Shown here piece by piece: positions 35,513 to 52,352 of a stretch of 64,000 bases of DNA. Position 1 is the first letter of the stretch; every line of letters starts with the position of its first letter. Under the pieces are notes generated by a model. That model saw only the letters and a program-made list of their open reading frames with translations, was not told where the DNA came from and did not search any database. Source of the DNA: Prunus persica (Eukaryota; Streptophyta; Magnoliopsida; Rosales; Rosaceae); NCBI RefSeq assembly GCF_000346465.2, contig NC_034009.1, positions 37,626,844 through 37,690,843 on the forward strand. Direction: 5' to 3'. A program made the translations under genes and the position numbers.

Positions 35513-36316
35513 CAGGATTCTAAATTATAAAAAAATCATATATAAAATGGATTTTAAGAACACATTTAAAATTCATTTACAACATAATAAAAGGCTTTTA
35601 ACTTATTTAAAATTATAAAACTGCCATTAATTTCTTAAAATAAATTCAATCCCAAAACCTCATAAAAAAGTCTAAAATACTTAATAAGGCATCAAATTAA
35701 TTCAATAATCAAAATTAAATTCAACAGAGCCATCTGTTATTTTTTGAATTTTTTTGTTTGTTTAAAGAAATTAAATATCATAGAATTTATTTATAATTTT
35801 AATGTTAAAAATGGGTATATGACTAAATATATAATGTAACCAAGTCCGCATCAGATCAAATCCGAATTCGAACATAGACCAACCCCAACTAACCCTCTCT
35901 CTCTACTCTGTCTCTTCTTCTCTCTCAAAATCCGCATCTCACTCTCTTCTCGATCTCTGGCTCTTCTTATTTTTTCCCTCCATTTCTGTCCCTCTCTTGC
36001 TTTCATTGCCCAATACAGATCTCTCCCTCTCTCACTTCCTTGTCTGATTGCTTTAGAGCTTATTAGGTTTCCGATTCTTCTCCGTCGACTAATTAGGGTT
36101 TTGATTATTTCAGCTTCTGCAAGAGTGCTTTTGCAGCAACTGACACTCTCAACTTGAATTGCCTTCTGATCCCATTTTTCAAATATTTTGCTAAAATTAG
36201 GTTTCATCTTAGTCGATCTTTCCTAGGATATATATTTCTTAAAAAAGAAGATTAGTTTTGAATATTTTCCCATTTTTGGTTAGGCTGTATTTTGGTTTGG
36301 GATTTCGGGTGCTGAA
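35513..36316. other. Intergenic DNA and poly(A) polymerase leader
   Basis: AT-rich to about 35850. Then 35880-36010 is strongly CT-rich on the plus strand, typical of a plant promoter or 5' UTR, and runs to the ATG at 36317. No separate gene. Confidence 0.45.
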
Positions 36317-40145
<3,829 letters not shown>

Positions 40146-40600
40146 ATTGGTAGTTCCATGTGCAGTATCTTTCTCAGAGTCCAAGGAAACATTAGCCTAA
40201 TTGAGGACAGAGCTGGAAATGTGGCATTGGTTGACATGTAGAATGTGGAGACCAACTGTACTAGGAGACTTCTGAATTGGACAGCGAATGCTATTGGTGT
40301 CGACCAAGAACTAGTCAAACCATGTAGTCATGGGAGTGGAGCATGCTGAATTTGTGTTGGGATCAACTTCCAGCACTCGGAACCTCAATTGTGAGCGAGT
40401 TTCTTTTGAAAACTGTGGATTCGAATTTTTACCAGATTGAAGTGAGAAATCTGACATTTCTGGAGGGAATAGTGAGAGAAGGGGATATTTGCAGGATGAT
40501 GCACTTCTGGTAGAACCAGAGTCGCTTTCGGAAAATGGCTCTATAAATGCGAATGGGAGATATCAAAATGCCTTGTCAGAAGAATTTGAGGTTTGGAACG
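40146..40600 (+). pseudogene. Decayed former C-terminal coding region of the poly(A) polymerase
   Basis: Right after the stop, the +1 frame reads NELVVPCAVSFSESKETLA and then stops. Another frame later reads LLNWTANAIGVDQELVKPCSH, and a third reads VEHAEFVLGSTSSTRNLNCE. These look like consecutive pieces of the acidic, Ser-rich tail of related polymerases, now broken by at least two shifts and several stops. It is probably transcribed as 3' UTR. Confidence 0.5.
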
Positions 40601-41769
40601 TAAACTCTCTTGTGCATGCTGGTTTGCATACCTGTTTCTTTCTGTTTTCGTTTTTTTTTTCTTTTTCTACACTTTCTTATAATAACAAAAACTTAGGTAC
40701 TTCATATGCCTTCCTCTGTCTTTCACTATATTTTGGGTCAGCACTTCTTTTTTTGCCAGTCCACTTTTTCTATTGTAATAGTGTAATCTTTGGTTATGTG
40801 CTGCTCCTTCACATGCTGGTATTTTGTTTATATAAAAAATTTGTGTGACATTGGTGAGGTTAATATTGTTAGATCTTCTGTGATTATTTGATTACATTAA
40901 GTTTTTTATCTTCTTTTTTTGCACAGACAATGTATTAACTGGTGCATATTGTGGTGGCAGGTCCTGCACCACTATACGTGCTTTTTACCAGCAACCGTGC
41001 TTAAAACCTTACTAGTTTTGTATACCCTTCGTGTTTATCTTGTCCCTCTTCTCCAATACATTTTGGGAACCCAAGTCTTCTGATCCTGGATTTTGTGTTG
41101 TATAGCCAACTTTTGCAATCTGGATTGCTTTCAATTTGGACGTTGGAGCTAGGACAGAATCTATGCATTGGCCAACAGTAAGGCAAGTGTTTGAAACTCA
41201 TGATGATTTTTAAGCAAATCATTATATCTTTATACTGGCCTGTTTGTTTCTGGCTCTTTTGTAACAGGTTGAGTGTGAGGTCAATTACCTTTTTGAGGTG
41301 AGTCGTTGAAGGTGGAGTCACTTCTGTAAAGGAAAGAACCAGCACAATGGTAAGCACCGTATTAACTTGCTGGCTTTCATTAGGGTTTCCAGGTGTGGGT
41401 GTGTGTTATGTCTTGCGAAGTGCTGGGGAAGCTTTAGCCATGCAAACTACTCTGCATAGCTTGGTGCTTTAGCATATGGTCTTGGGGCTTCACTGTGGCT
41501 GTAAAAATGTAAGCACCATAATTTCATGGAAGTATGCTGGTCCTTTGTAGTCTCCAAGGATCCGGTTATTTGAGCTGTTGTGACTTTTCGTTGTGGGTGT
41601 GGGAAGTTCCGTATCTCTGAATGGAAGTCACCTTAACCAGGCCAAAGAGTAGAGTTCAAGAATTGAGTAGGCGTCTTCTTTCTTGTTTTGGTTCTGTATA
41701 GCACTCATCAAACTTTTATAGTTTGTAACTTCACCATTGTAAATACAGTTTTTTAATCAATACTTTTTT

Positions 41770-41840
<71 letters not shown>

Positions 41841-42408
41841 CTCTCGTGCAAACAGATTTGTATATCCTTGTTGGTAGAGAGATTCTCATACTTCAAACTC
41901 TGATAAAGGCAGGCTGCCTTAAGCAGTAGATAATTCGTGAATAAGGTAGCAACAAAAGTTCATTTTAATCAGAATATTTTGGCATGAGAAGAAACCTTGA
42001 CTGCAAAAATTGAGACTAAAAAGCAACGACAAAACTGTGTAAAAAGCCTAAAAAGCCTTTGTAACTACAAAAGTGTATGCAATACTTCCCGGATGGTCTT
42101 ACGGAGCTGAATCTTCAAAAAGAGTAGTCAAAACCTATGTGCAAGCTATACTGATCTTTAAACGAGTCTTAAGTTCGAGGATGGCTAACCGAGTCTCATA
42201 ATGTGAAGAAAATCTTACGTGTCTTTGGTTATGCAGGCATGTATCTATTTCTCTTATTACATTGCGTAACTAGCCACGTGCGTGATAAGAGAGAGACACA
42301 TGGCCCTATACAACCAGTGACAGGAAAGTTCTCCATTAAAGGGGTGTCAAATGCCAGCCCTACCAGTGGTTTGGCGGCATATGACTAACATGAGATTTCT
42401 TGAGTACA
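40601..42408. other. Intergenic DNA between poly(A) polymerase and receptor kinase
   Basis: T-rich 3' region of the polymerase gene followed by DNA without a recognised gene. It contains the CT microsatellite listed next. The part near 42400 is the 3' end of the convergent receptor kinase gene. Confidence 0.35.
41774..41837. repeat. (CT)n microsatellite, about 64 bp
   Basis: About 31 uninterrupted CT units, then GTGTCTCTCG. Likely length-polymorphic. Confidence 0.95.
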
Positions 42409-45400
42409 TCACACACTGTAAACTAAGCTATCGTCCACCTTTTTACTGCGTTTGTAACTGGAAAGGTAGGTGGCACTGCTAAGGAGGGGAGAAACATCAA
42501 AGTCACTTCCCATCTTTTTCACTTCAAAGCCTTCGGAGGGACCATACCCACGAAGAATGTGCAGAACTTCCTTCATGGAAGGCCGAGTTGAAGGTAATGT
42601 ACTAGTACAAATGAGCCCTAGTTTCAGCACAGTAGCCATTTCTTCCAAGTAGCACGGTTTCGTTATCTCCTCATCGAGGGTATCGGTGATGGTCTTTCCT
42701 TCGCTATATACCCGCCATGTCCATTCTGCTAGGCTCGTATGTTCATCCCCGCTGTTGGGTTCTCTCCCGGTTGTTAGTTCTAAGAGCACAACACCAAAGC
42801 TGTAAACGTCGATCTTTTCGTTGATTTTCGTTGTGTAAGCGTACTCTGCAATGCAAGTATCATACAATGTCAAAGTGATATCTGGAAAAATTGAATGAAA
42901 ACAAACCAATTTAAGAGATTAAATAGAGAGTGCAATGGAATATATGGAAGCTCCTACCTGGTGCCATGTAGCCAAAGGAGCCTGCAATAGCAGACATTGT
43001 GTGGTGATCTCCATCCTTTGCCAAAATCTTGGCCAACCCAAAATCTGCTATACGAGCCTTGAATTCAGAATCCAACAAGATATTGCTGGACTTGACATCT
43101 CTATGAATTATTGGCGGAGAGCAGTCATGGTGCATGTAGCACAAGCCTTGTGCAGCCCCTATTGCAATCTGCAACCTGGTTGGCCAGTCCAAAACAACAT
43201 GGTGAACCACTCCCATGCCTGATGCTAACCTTCTCTTCTTTCCATGTAGCCACTTATCCAGGCTCTGATTCACCATGTATTCGTATACAAGAAGCTTCGA
43301 ATTCTCGCTGGAAATGCAGCACAGCAACTTAACAATGTTCGAATGCCGGATTGTGCCCAGTATCTCAACCTCAGCAATGAATTCCTTCTCGAGCCTCTCA
43401 TCCAATTTGCTGGTATTCCATATCCTTTTCACTGCCACGAATTCACCTGGGCAGTTAGTACTAACCTGATAAACTTTCCCTGACCCTCCACTTCCAATGA
43501 GATTGTTATCTGTCAAATTGGGCAACACAATGAACTCTGTAAAATCCAATCTGTGGTGGAATGAGGTGAGCTTCCATGTTGCCAAGTCTTGACCGCGCTT
43601 TCTCCTCCGGTAGTCTCTGACTATAAAAAAGGTCAATAAAACAGTAACTAGAGACACAGCAATAGAAAGCATTGAAATCATGGCAAGGACTTTAGAGGAC
43701 AGCTTGTGAGAGTCACTAATGTTGGTGTAGCATCTGGGAAGATTTAGAATTGGGGTACCGGCGCATAGATTGGAATTATTCAAGAAACTGTCTTCATATG
43801 CACGGTTAGCAAACACATCTGGGATTTTCCCGGAAAGCTTGTTGGAAGACAAGTTGAGGGAATTGAGCCTCAAGTGGCCAAACTCAGCTGGGATTTCACC
43901 TGAGAATTGGTTTCCTGACAAGTCCAAGTAAAGCAGGTCGGGCAAAGAACCAATAGCTGCTGGAATGTGGCCTGAAAGCTCATTTCTTGAGAGATTCAAA
44001 GTATCCAGGGACCCCCATGAGATGATCCGCGATGGTAATTCCCCTGAAAGTCGATTGTCATCGAGTAACAGAGTATTTAGCTGAGAAAGGCTGGTCAACT
44101 CTATTGGGATTTTCCCAGAAAACAAATTCCCACTAGCCTTAAAAACAACCAAACTTTCCCAAGAAGAGACTTGAAATGGGATTTCACCAGAAAATCTGTT
44201 GTTGCTAATTTCCAGCCTAGATAGATTCCAAGCCAGATTGCTGCTGGGAAGCTGGCCCGAAAACAAATTGTTACTCAACATCAAACTGGACAGATTTAGT
44301 CCAGTCCAAAGTCCCTGAGGAACCTCACCCGAAAAATGGTTGTTGTAGACCTGAAGTGTCCGCAAAGAACCACAATTTCCAAGACCTTTAGGCAACTCTC
44401 CACTGAGATTGTTAGAGAATGCAATAGCTCCTTGCAAAAGGCCACTGCTGCATAGATGTTCCGGTAGTGAACCACTCAGCTGATTCTCCGAGACCTCAAA
44501 TGCTTCGAGCTCGGAGTGAAGGCCTAGTTCCGGTGGCAAAGTCCCATTCAACTGGTTCATAAAAACCCGAAAGTTCTTCAGCTCCGGAATTAAGCCTAAA
44601 CTCTCTGGTATCCCACCCGTTAATTGATTCGAAAACAGGTTCAGAACATTCAGATTCTTCAACTTGCCAAAATCTTGTGGGATCAAACCACTCAAATTGT
44701 TCATAGCGAGATCAATTTGAACCAAATTCAAAGCCTCCACAGTACTTGGTATCTCCCCTGACAATTTATTATGAAAAAGAAACAACTCGCTCAAATTCTT
44801 CAACAAAAACAACCCACCAGGAATTTTTCCTTCCAAATTGTTTCTTGCAAGATTCAATGTCTCGAGGCTCAAAAGACCAGAAAAACTTTCTGGAATCTCA
44901 TCAATCAAATTCGTCTGCGTCATCCATAAACGCTTGAGCTTCTTCAACTTTCCAAAGTCTGCTGGGATTTGGGCAGGCACCAAATTTCCATTAAAAGGCA
45001 TGTCAAATATCTCGAGATTCGACAGGTTCCCAATCTCACTCGGAACACTGCCGTTGAACAAGTTTTCATAAAGCCGGAGGGTCTGTAGCTCCGGCAGCCG
45101 GCCAATTTCCGCCGGAATATCTCCGGAGAAGTTGTTCCCGCCAAGGTCCAAGTATCGGAGAGACGACATCCTGTAAATGTCGTTTGGAATTCGGCCCACA
45201 AAGTAGTTTTGTGAGAGGTCGAGGACTTGGAGCTTCGAGCAGTTATAGAGAGAGTCGGGGAACTCGCCTGGAATGAAATTCCAGGCGAGGTGGAGCTCAG
45301 CGAGGCTCGACAGGTGGCAAACGGTCGCTGGAATTTTCTCCGTGATGTTTTTTTGGCGGAGGAAAAGTCCGGTGACCGCGCCGTTTGTGCAGTTGACTTC

Positions 45401-45592
45401 TGGCCAATCGCACGGTGAGGATGAGGAGTTCCAGGAATGGATGGACGGCGGATTGCCCCATTGGTCTTTGAGCTTGAGGAGGATCGACTGCTCGGTGGAT
45501 TGTGAAATTACTTCGAAGGGCAGGGAGATGAGGATGCAGAGGAGGAGAAGGGAGGATGGGATGCCGGAGAGTGATTGGTGTGTTTTCGACAT
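42409..45592 (-). CDS. LRR receptor-like kinase, subfamily XI (HSL1-like, At5g25930 type)
   Basis: Plasma-membrane receptor kinase. Two exons, 42958-45592 and 42409-42845, encode 1023 residues; the single intron after GYMAP is typical of subfamily XI. Order: signal peptide (about 1-31, LLLLCILISLPFEVISQ), LRR N-cap with SSPCDWPEVNC, about 21 leucine-rich repeats, NNSNLC cap, one transmembrane helix (about 635-658), and a kinase from about 696. Kinase motifs are complete: GSGGSGKV, VAVK (Lys about 722), HRDVKSSN (about 835), ADFG and APEYAY, so it is an RD kinase. Closest recalled relative is Arabidopsis At5g25930; ligands of subfamily XI receptors are often small peptides, but the ligand here is unknown. 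Start: the ATG giving MSKTHQS is used. The gene looks intact. Confidence 0.93.
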
Positions 45593-47771
45593 TTGATGTG
45601 GTTGAGTTCGTTGCTCCGGTTCTGTGTTTTTACCGGGAAAAACTTGGAGAAGTAATGGCTGGCAATTCAAACTTGGTTGGTTTGGGCCATGACATTATAT
45701 GCGTTACAGCGGGTCAAAATGACCCTAACGTTTCACTAAATTACAACTTATGCCACTGAAAGTGAGATGGCTCAATGGCATGGAGTTTTATTTTGACACG
45801 GATCAACGAGAGATAATGATAATTTATTTAGGGAGAAAAGCAATAAACATTTGTTATTTTTTAAAACCAACAGTAAATCAAAATCTAGGGATGGTGATCC
45901 TTATCTCGTTAGATTTACAACCTAATTCTTCAATGTTTAGTTGAATTAAAAGTGGCTGTTTAAATAGCTTGTACATTTCTCTGAGTTAATGGGGCTTCTT
46001 CTAGAAGCGGAGTCTTTCTTATTACACCGTGCCCCGATCTTAAGGAAAATATCCAGTTAGCCATCAATCAGTGAGGGGCGTGTTTGTGAATAGGATGACA
46101 TTTTCTCTCAACACTACTCAACATCTCGTACGATCTCGAGCCTCAGCATCTTAGAATTTACACATTTATATGTATTTTGCAATATCTAGATCGTCCAAGT
46201 AATTCAATGTTTATAACTTAACCACGTCATATAGAATAATTTATGATTTTTCTTTTTAAAATGACGGTAACTTGATTTTGTAGGTTCAGAAAAGATGCAT
46301 TTATATATCCAATTATCCATTCAAGCCTTTGATTTAGTGAAGTAGAAAAATAATATTCAAATAATGTCTGCGTTCAGTTAACTTGGAAGTCAAATTAGTA
46401 CATATGCCACGGAAGATAATGGCAGGTGAGCAGAAATTTCATAGTTGGTTTGTGTCTCTATTAAATCACGATGGTTTGGTCATGGCATTGACTATATGCA
46501 TGATATAGTCTAAAAAAGCTTCATAACGACTAACTTTTGAACACACTACTCATTTTTCTGGCCGCCGATACACTGTTGCTATTCAACTCGCAAGAATGCT
46601 ACTCCCTTCAGTTAGAGTGGCAAAAATCCAGGACCAATCACTTCACAAACAAGAATTAAAAATAAATTAAATAATAATATAAAAGATCTAGTTGATGTTA
46701 AACAACAATTAAAACCTAAAACGTTAAGCTACCGAACCGAGTTTAAACTGTTAAGAAATAAGTCAACAATGTACATAAAAGTTAACTATGTTTAAAGTGT
46801 TCAAAGTGATAATAATAAGTAGTAATAAGAAATCAAAAGATCGTATATTTTGTAAGACGCTTTTTCTTTTAATTTTCAATTCTAAGTAAAACCATGTTCT
46901 TCTATAGCTGAAAATGAAAGTAAAACCATGCTTTAGAAAACTTGAACATGACTATGTTCACTCTAGAACAAAACGGCTAAAACGTGATTATGCATGGGGC
47001 ATCTAGAAGGATTGGGACACTTGAATTTAGTTGGTGAAGACAGACAAAGAGTCATGAGCATCATATAATACAGGTTCCCTTGTATTTAAACATTACATAT
47101 TTGGTTGCAAAATTACATCATCACCTTCAATTGCTTGCTCTAGCTAACCTGCTTTTGTCAAGTGATGGGAAAAATCTTAGACCAGAGCACTTGTTTTTTT
47201 TTTTTTTTTGGTTTTTTTTTGCGTTTTTTTGCTCGTATTTGAGGTAATGCTCCATTAACACAGGCCTCGCTATTGCATGCTTGAAAAGATTTTTAGATTT
47301 ATAAAGTAAGTGGACTTCCACATTATTCTGTAAACTATATAATATTACAAGGACGAAAGTGGTCCGACTTTTAAATCCATGGTAGGTGACCAAGAATTTC
47401 TCCATCAGTGAGACAGAACTACGAATTTATAAATAAAAAAAGTAAGTGCCCTAGTCTTCTACTTTGAAGTTTGAAAAGGCTAAAAAAAGTGGGAGGAAAA
47501 ACTCTGACCCAAAAAAAGTGAGAGGTAAAAAAAAAAAAAAGAAGAGTGATTTGAATGAGAGGACCAAATTACCCTTCTTTTGGATAATGGGATATCCATA
47601 GGCTACGAGTTGTTGGTGGTTAAGTCTTAAGATTAGTCACAGGTGTATTCGTGACTTATATGGAGCTTTTCTGGTAGTGGATTGTTTTGTTACATAATTA
47701 GAGTCATGTTTTTATTACATAATTAGATCCTTATTTTTATTTAGAATAAGCATACCAATTTTGGGTTCAGT
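45593..47771. other. Intergenic DNA
   Basis: About 2.2 kb, AT-rich, with the promoter of the receptor kinase at its left end. No gene, RNA or defined repeat recognised apart from T/G runs near 47195-47225 and A runs near 47528. Confidence 0.35.
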
Positions 47772-50465
47772 TCACTCTTTAAATTGGAAGAGCTTGTAAG
47801 CATTGAGGCCCTTGTAAAGACCATGAATAGCACCAGATGCTGCAGCCAAGGAAAGAAGCAAGCACAGAAAGCTCAACAACTGGAGCCCAAACCATCGAAT
47901 TGTTAGCTTCCCAATCTTTTTCTGCGCAATGTGCATCTCCAGTGGGATGTAGACTATAAGTGGCCAGTAGCCAATGGCTCCAAGGAGGGCAAGCATGTCT
48001 GAGAAGAAAGGCAGAGCAATGGCAACAATTGTGACCACCACCCCATACGCTGTTCTCCATGACAGCCTAAACATGTTGATATTGAATCTGATCTTTCCAA
48101 ATCTAATTGGGTTCTCTCTGTTTATGAACTTGGATTTTGGCCACCTCCTTCTAGCCAGTAATTCAACAATTCGGAAGACTGGTTGGCAAAGTACCTGCCC
48201 ATGAATAACATGGAACGTTACATTTGTACAATAGCAGTCTTGTATATTATGTTTTCAAACTGTTAATGTCACATATCCAAATAAGATTCTACATGCTCAT
48301 AAATAACATGGCATGTTATATTTGGACAATAACAGTCTTGCACATAATGTTGCCAAACAGTCAATGTCACGTGTCGAAATAAGATTTTACATGCTCATGA
48401 ATAACATGTCACGTTACATTTGTATTATAATAGTCTTGCATATTATGTTGACAAACAGTCAATGACACATATCGAAATAAGATTCTACGTAATAGACGGT
48501 TTAGATTGACAATATGAAAACATAGCATGCCATATTATCTCTGGAAAATGACAATGTTATGAACCTGATCATATATACCTGATATGCACCAACTATGTGC
48601 ACCACAATAAAAACATTGGCCAAATCAACTAGCCAAAAGGCCATATCATCTCCAAAACCAGCCAGCAGATTTTCTGGGGTCTTGTCACCAAATGCAGCAT
48701 AACCCGAGGTACTACACATGATGAAGAATATTATCATAATTAACCCCCCAATTGAGACAGCCTTCTTCATCACTTTGTTCTCTGGTGGCAATGACTTGAG
48801 TGTGTCCTAAATCAAAACAAATCAAATTCAATGTATAAAACTGAAACAAAACAGAAAAGGCTGAGAATTTTCTTGGCAATTGGCATGTCTTACTTGGATA
48901 TCAAAAAGCACCAGAGCATATGAACAAGCAAATGCAACATCTCCAGCTGCTGCAAACATCCTCCAAATCTTATCGGATGAAGATGGGTCCACTCCTGCAA
49001 CAGAGGTTTTTCCTCCATGCCCTGCTCAAGCAAATTTTTTTTTTTTTTTTAAATTTTTTTTTTCGGTTTCCAGTTTTCATTTTCGGGAGATGGGTTGTAA
49101 CATTTTTGTTGATGGAGAACTTACCCGTTAAGATTTTTGAAAGGGAAAGTCCAATTCCGATAGAGGCATAACCAAAAGACGTAATTGCTGCAAGCTTTGA
49201 GAGCCAAGAGAGCTTGTGAAAGTTTGGGAGTTGAGATAAGAGAATTTCAACAATTCCAAACCCAACCACGTGTGGAATATTGGAGAACATGCATGGGTCA
49301 TCACCACCATTTTTTCGATGGCAATTAGATTTCTGTATAGCCCTGAGCATTCAAATACACATATGTATAAGAACTCGAATTACAATATTGATACAGCAAT
49401 ATTTCTCTTCACTTTGTTGTGAGAAAATTGACTTACACCATGCTTTTAGCTGTAGTAATAGTAAAGCCGATTCCGATTGTAGCGAGATTTAAATACAACA
49501 TCCATCCACAGAACTTGTACATTCTTCCACCTTATACATTAAAGAAATGAAAAGAAAAGGCAAATAAAATAAGATAAAACTAAATCTATCAACAAAATTT
49601 GACCATGAAAAATAAGAGTGTGCATACGAAATGAGTTACCTAAATAGGCTTCGACAGCTTCCATGTAAGAGTAATTTCTCTTGCCTGTAACTGGGTCTGG
49701 AAATCTATAGCAATCTGTTAGGAGAGTGGCAGCATAAAGGGCAGCAAAGGTGCAAAATAAGAGAATGAAAATGCCAGCAACCCAACCAAGTTGAGCCATT
49801 GCCCATGCCAGAGAAAGCACCCCAGCACCTATTGATGTTGTGATTATATGTGCACATGCAGTCCACACTGTCCCTACATATATACATATTAGAGAATAAA
49901 AAAAAAAGGGAAAATATTAATTATTTCATCTGCAATATGTTAAACCCTAAAGCTTATGTATGTCTACAAGACATTTTGTTTTTCTTTTATTTTCTTTTTC
50001 AAGATGCATATAATTCCATCCTAACTTTGCTTAATTTTCGAGCCATCTCAAGGCGAATTCTTTATGCATTAATAGTAGCTGTATCCCAAAGCCAAAGGAT
50101 TCCAAGCTTTTGAAGATAACATTAATGGCTACATTCCAAGCTTTTTTTTAAGATAACAAAGGAACATGTGAAGAAAAGAAAAAGAACAAGTCAAACTTGA
50201 AAATAGGAAAAAGAATGTAACCAAGTTTGGACTTTTTGCTACATTAGAAAGAGAAAGAACTTGAGTTGAACTGAAAAACCATGTTGTGAAACTGGAGAAA
50301 AATCATATGATCTTCGAGCTCATGTTGTAAAAGAGAGCACATACCAGTTCTTTTGGGCTTGCCATCATCATCTACTTCTCCATCTTCCACCTTTTTGGGA
50401 GGATATTCAGAGTCACTTTCACATAATTCATTCTGAAATTCATGATCAAGCACAGTGATCACCAT
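47772..50465 (-). CDS. AAP: Amino acid permease (AAP family), tandem copy 1
   Basis: Proton-coupled amino acid importer of the plasma membrane (AAAP superfamily). Seven exons: 50345-50465, 49640-49873, 49437-49530, 49125-49342, 48894-49021, 48579-48806, 47772-48194, giving 481 residues. The acidic N-tail (MVITVLDHEFQNELCES) is cytosolic. The first helix reads GTVWTACAHIITTSIGAGVL, the signature of the family, followed by AWAMAQLGWVAG and CYRFPDPVTGKRN. Further hallmarks are SNCHRK, GYAAFGDKTPENLLAGF and the C-terminal GLYKGLNAYKLFQFKE. About ten to eleven transmembrane helices are expected. All borders are GT-AG and in phase. It sits 1.9 kb from a close paralogue on the same strand, so the pair arose by tandem duplication. 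Confidence 0.93.
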
Positions 50466-51440
50466 GTTTGCCCTAGATAGCTAGGCACCTCTTCGTCTTC
50501 GTCTTCGTCTTCCCTATAATAAATCAAATTGAGCAAAGCTAATTAAGCCAAGACCACAAACCGCCACTCTCCCAAAAAAGGCACAATGCTACACTACCTT
50601 ATATTCTTTCATGAACAGATGCAAAGCCTAATTAGCCCCTCCCTTATGTTTTGATTAGCTGGGGTGGCATCGTGTTATTCGACCAAAAGTGATTAACAAC
50701 CCTACTTTTGCTGTTTTTTAATCTCTCCATGGTGGCCAGATGGAGAAAGGCGTAGTTGTAACGCTGAGACTTACTAGAGACACTTGTAAGAAGTGAGAGA
50801 GAGAAGAAAACTAACCAGAAGAAGCAATTTCCAAATTTCACGGCAAAAAGAACAGTCCAAAATAGCATTAAATTACTCTAAGAGTTGGAGAAAAAAAAAA
50901 GTATTTTCCTTCCTATATCACACCAAATATTAATGAGGATATTTTAGGAAGAAAAAAAAAAAATCGAAGTATGACTTATCGAGTAAATTATGAAAAGTTG
51001 CTTAGACGATTACAAATTTATCCACTTGGATGACATTATAAGGTAAGACTGTTTAGACTATTATAATTCATATAAGGATTTGAACAATACAAGAATGAAG
51101 AGAAGATATGAATTTCAAATGATTCCTTGCATATAGTCATTTCAAATACATTCAATGTAATGTGATTTTTATTTTTGTAATAAATTTAGCATTTTTGTTA
51201 AATTCAAATTCCTCCATCCAAATCGGTGATCGGAATATGTTAATCTATTTTTTTAATTATATTTTGTAATTGATTAGTTGTGGAGCTGAGTTGATAATTA
51301 GTTAAAAAATAGTTCGATTGGCGCCAAGATTGATTAGTTCGTTAGTGGCTGCTTAGGAGGTAACCAGTTTATAAGCTCGGGTCAGTATTGGATTGGTCAT
51401 GTTGTAATTGAGTTGTTACTTGTTAATAGAAAGTTATTTG
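50466..51440. other. Promoter region of permease copy 1 and intergenic DNA
   Basis: The first 350 bases resemble the region upstream of copy 2 (shared TCGTGTTATT, TTAACAACC and a GATGGAGAAA word), so the promoter was included in the duplication. The remainder is AT-rich without a gene. Confidence 0.5.
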
Positions 51441-51545
51441 CAAGTGGGTATAGCTTAGTTGGTTGAGCTCTTCTATCTTTATTTATATTGGTAGAAGTTC
51501 GAAACCACCCTCCCGAATCGCTTCTACTTAAAAATAAAATAAAAA
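51441..51545 (+). mobile_element. tRNA-derived SINE, short
   Basis: An A-box-like TAGCTTAGTTGGTTGAGC (51451-51468) and a B-box GTTCGAAACC (51497-51506) have the spacing of an RNA polymerase III promoter. An A-rich tail (AAAATAAAATAAAAAT) follows. No tRNA cloverleaf is complete, so it is not a tRNA gene. No clear target duplication. Confidence 0.6.
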
Positions 51546-52352
51546 TATTACTGCATTTGCTTGAATCAAGGTCGAAGGAGTCTATTAATGGGGCATGAAT
51601 TTCTAATTTTGAAATTAAGGATCCTTTCACATTTCATCGAACCTTAACAAGCCTAAGCCAAGAAAAAGAAACCAGGTCCGGTCCAACGAGCAGAGGATCA
51701 AAAACGGAGCAAGGCCCAAACTGAGGAAACAGAGCAACAAGCCCAAAGACTGACAAAACAACAACCACAACAACCACAAAAGTCACTGGTTGATCGAAAT
51801 TTATACATCAGCAAGGATCATTGGAAATAAAGGAATATATATATATATATATATGGTATAAAAAAAATATTTAAAGTGGCCTTGAAATTAAATTAATAGC
51901 CAACAGTAGCTTAACTAATTATACTTCTTAATTTTATGGGTAGTTGGCAATAGTATGAATATGAGCTTGAAGAGATTAAGGCAAGGTGGTGTAATTCATT
52001 ATTTGACAGGCAAAAGCTACCATTTATTGATTCTATTTTTTACATAACATTTTTACCTAATTGTAACCGATGAAAATGACAAACCCATCAATAGTGGAGA
52101 AAAACTTTCCTACACCTGTTTCATTGTCTCTTATCTCTCTCCTCGTGTCACTTATCAAAAGAGGAGAGATATAAAGAAAAAGACAATGAAACGGGAATAA
52201 GGAAGTATTTCTCTTAATAGTGCGAATGGTAAAATTGAAATTCAACTTCTTTAATAAAGATCAGAGTTCCATGGTCCACCTATAAATCAACTACCCAATA
52301 AATCATTGTCTACAAGCTCATCAAGCAAGCCTAGTTTAATTTTGGGTTCACT
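51546..52352. repeat. Dispersed repeat copy (about 51656-52080) in intergenic DNA
   Basis: Phrases such as AAGAAACCAGG, GGCCCAAACTGAGGAAACAGAG, CAACAAGCCCAAAG, and later GGCAAAAGCTAC...TTTTTACAT recur in the same order at 62238-62590. The class of repeat is unknown. Confidence 0.5.

Noticed and set aside
35851..36207. 118-codon Arg-rich minus-strand frame
   Set aside because: Antisense of the CT-rich leader of the poly(A) polymerase gene.
40489..40848. 119-codon plus-strand frame after the poly(A) polymerase
   Set aside because: Its first part overlaps the decayed polymerase tail and the rest is T-rich, giving an artificial Phe/Leu/Tyr-rich peptide.
51451..51506. Possible tRNA gene
   Set aside because: A and B boxes are present but acceptor and anticodon stems cannot be formed; a SINE fits better.
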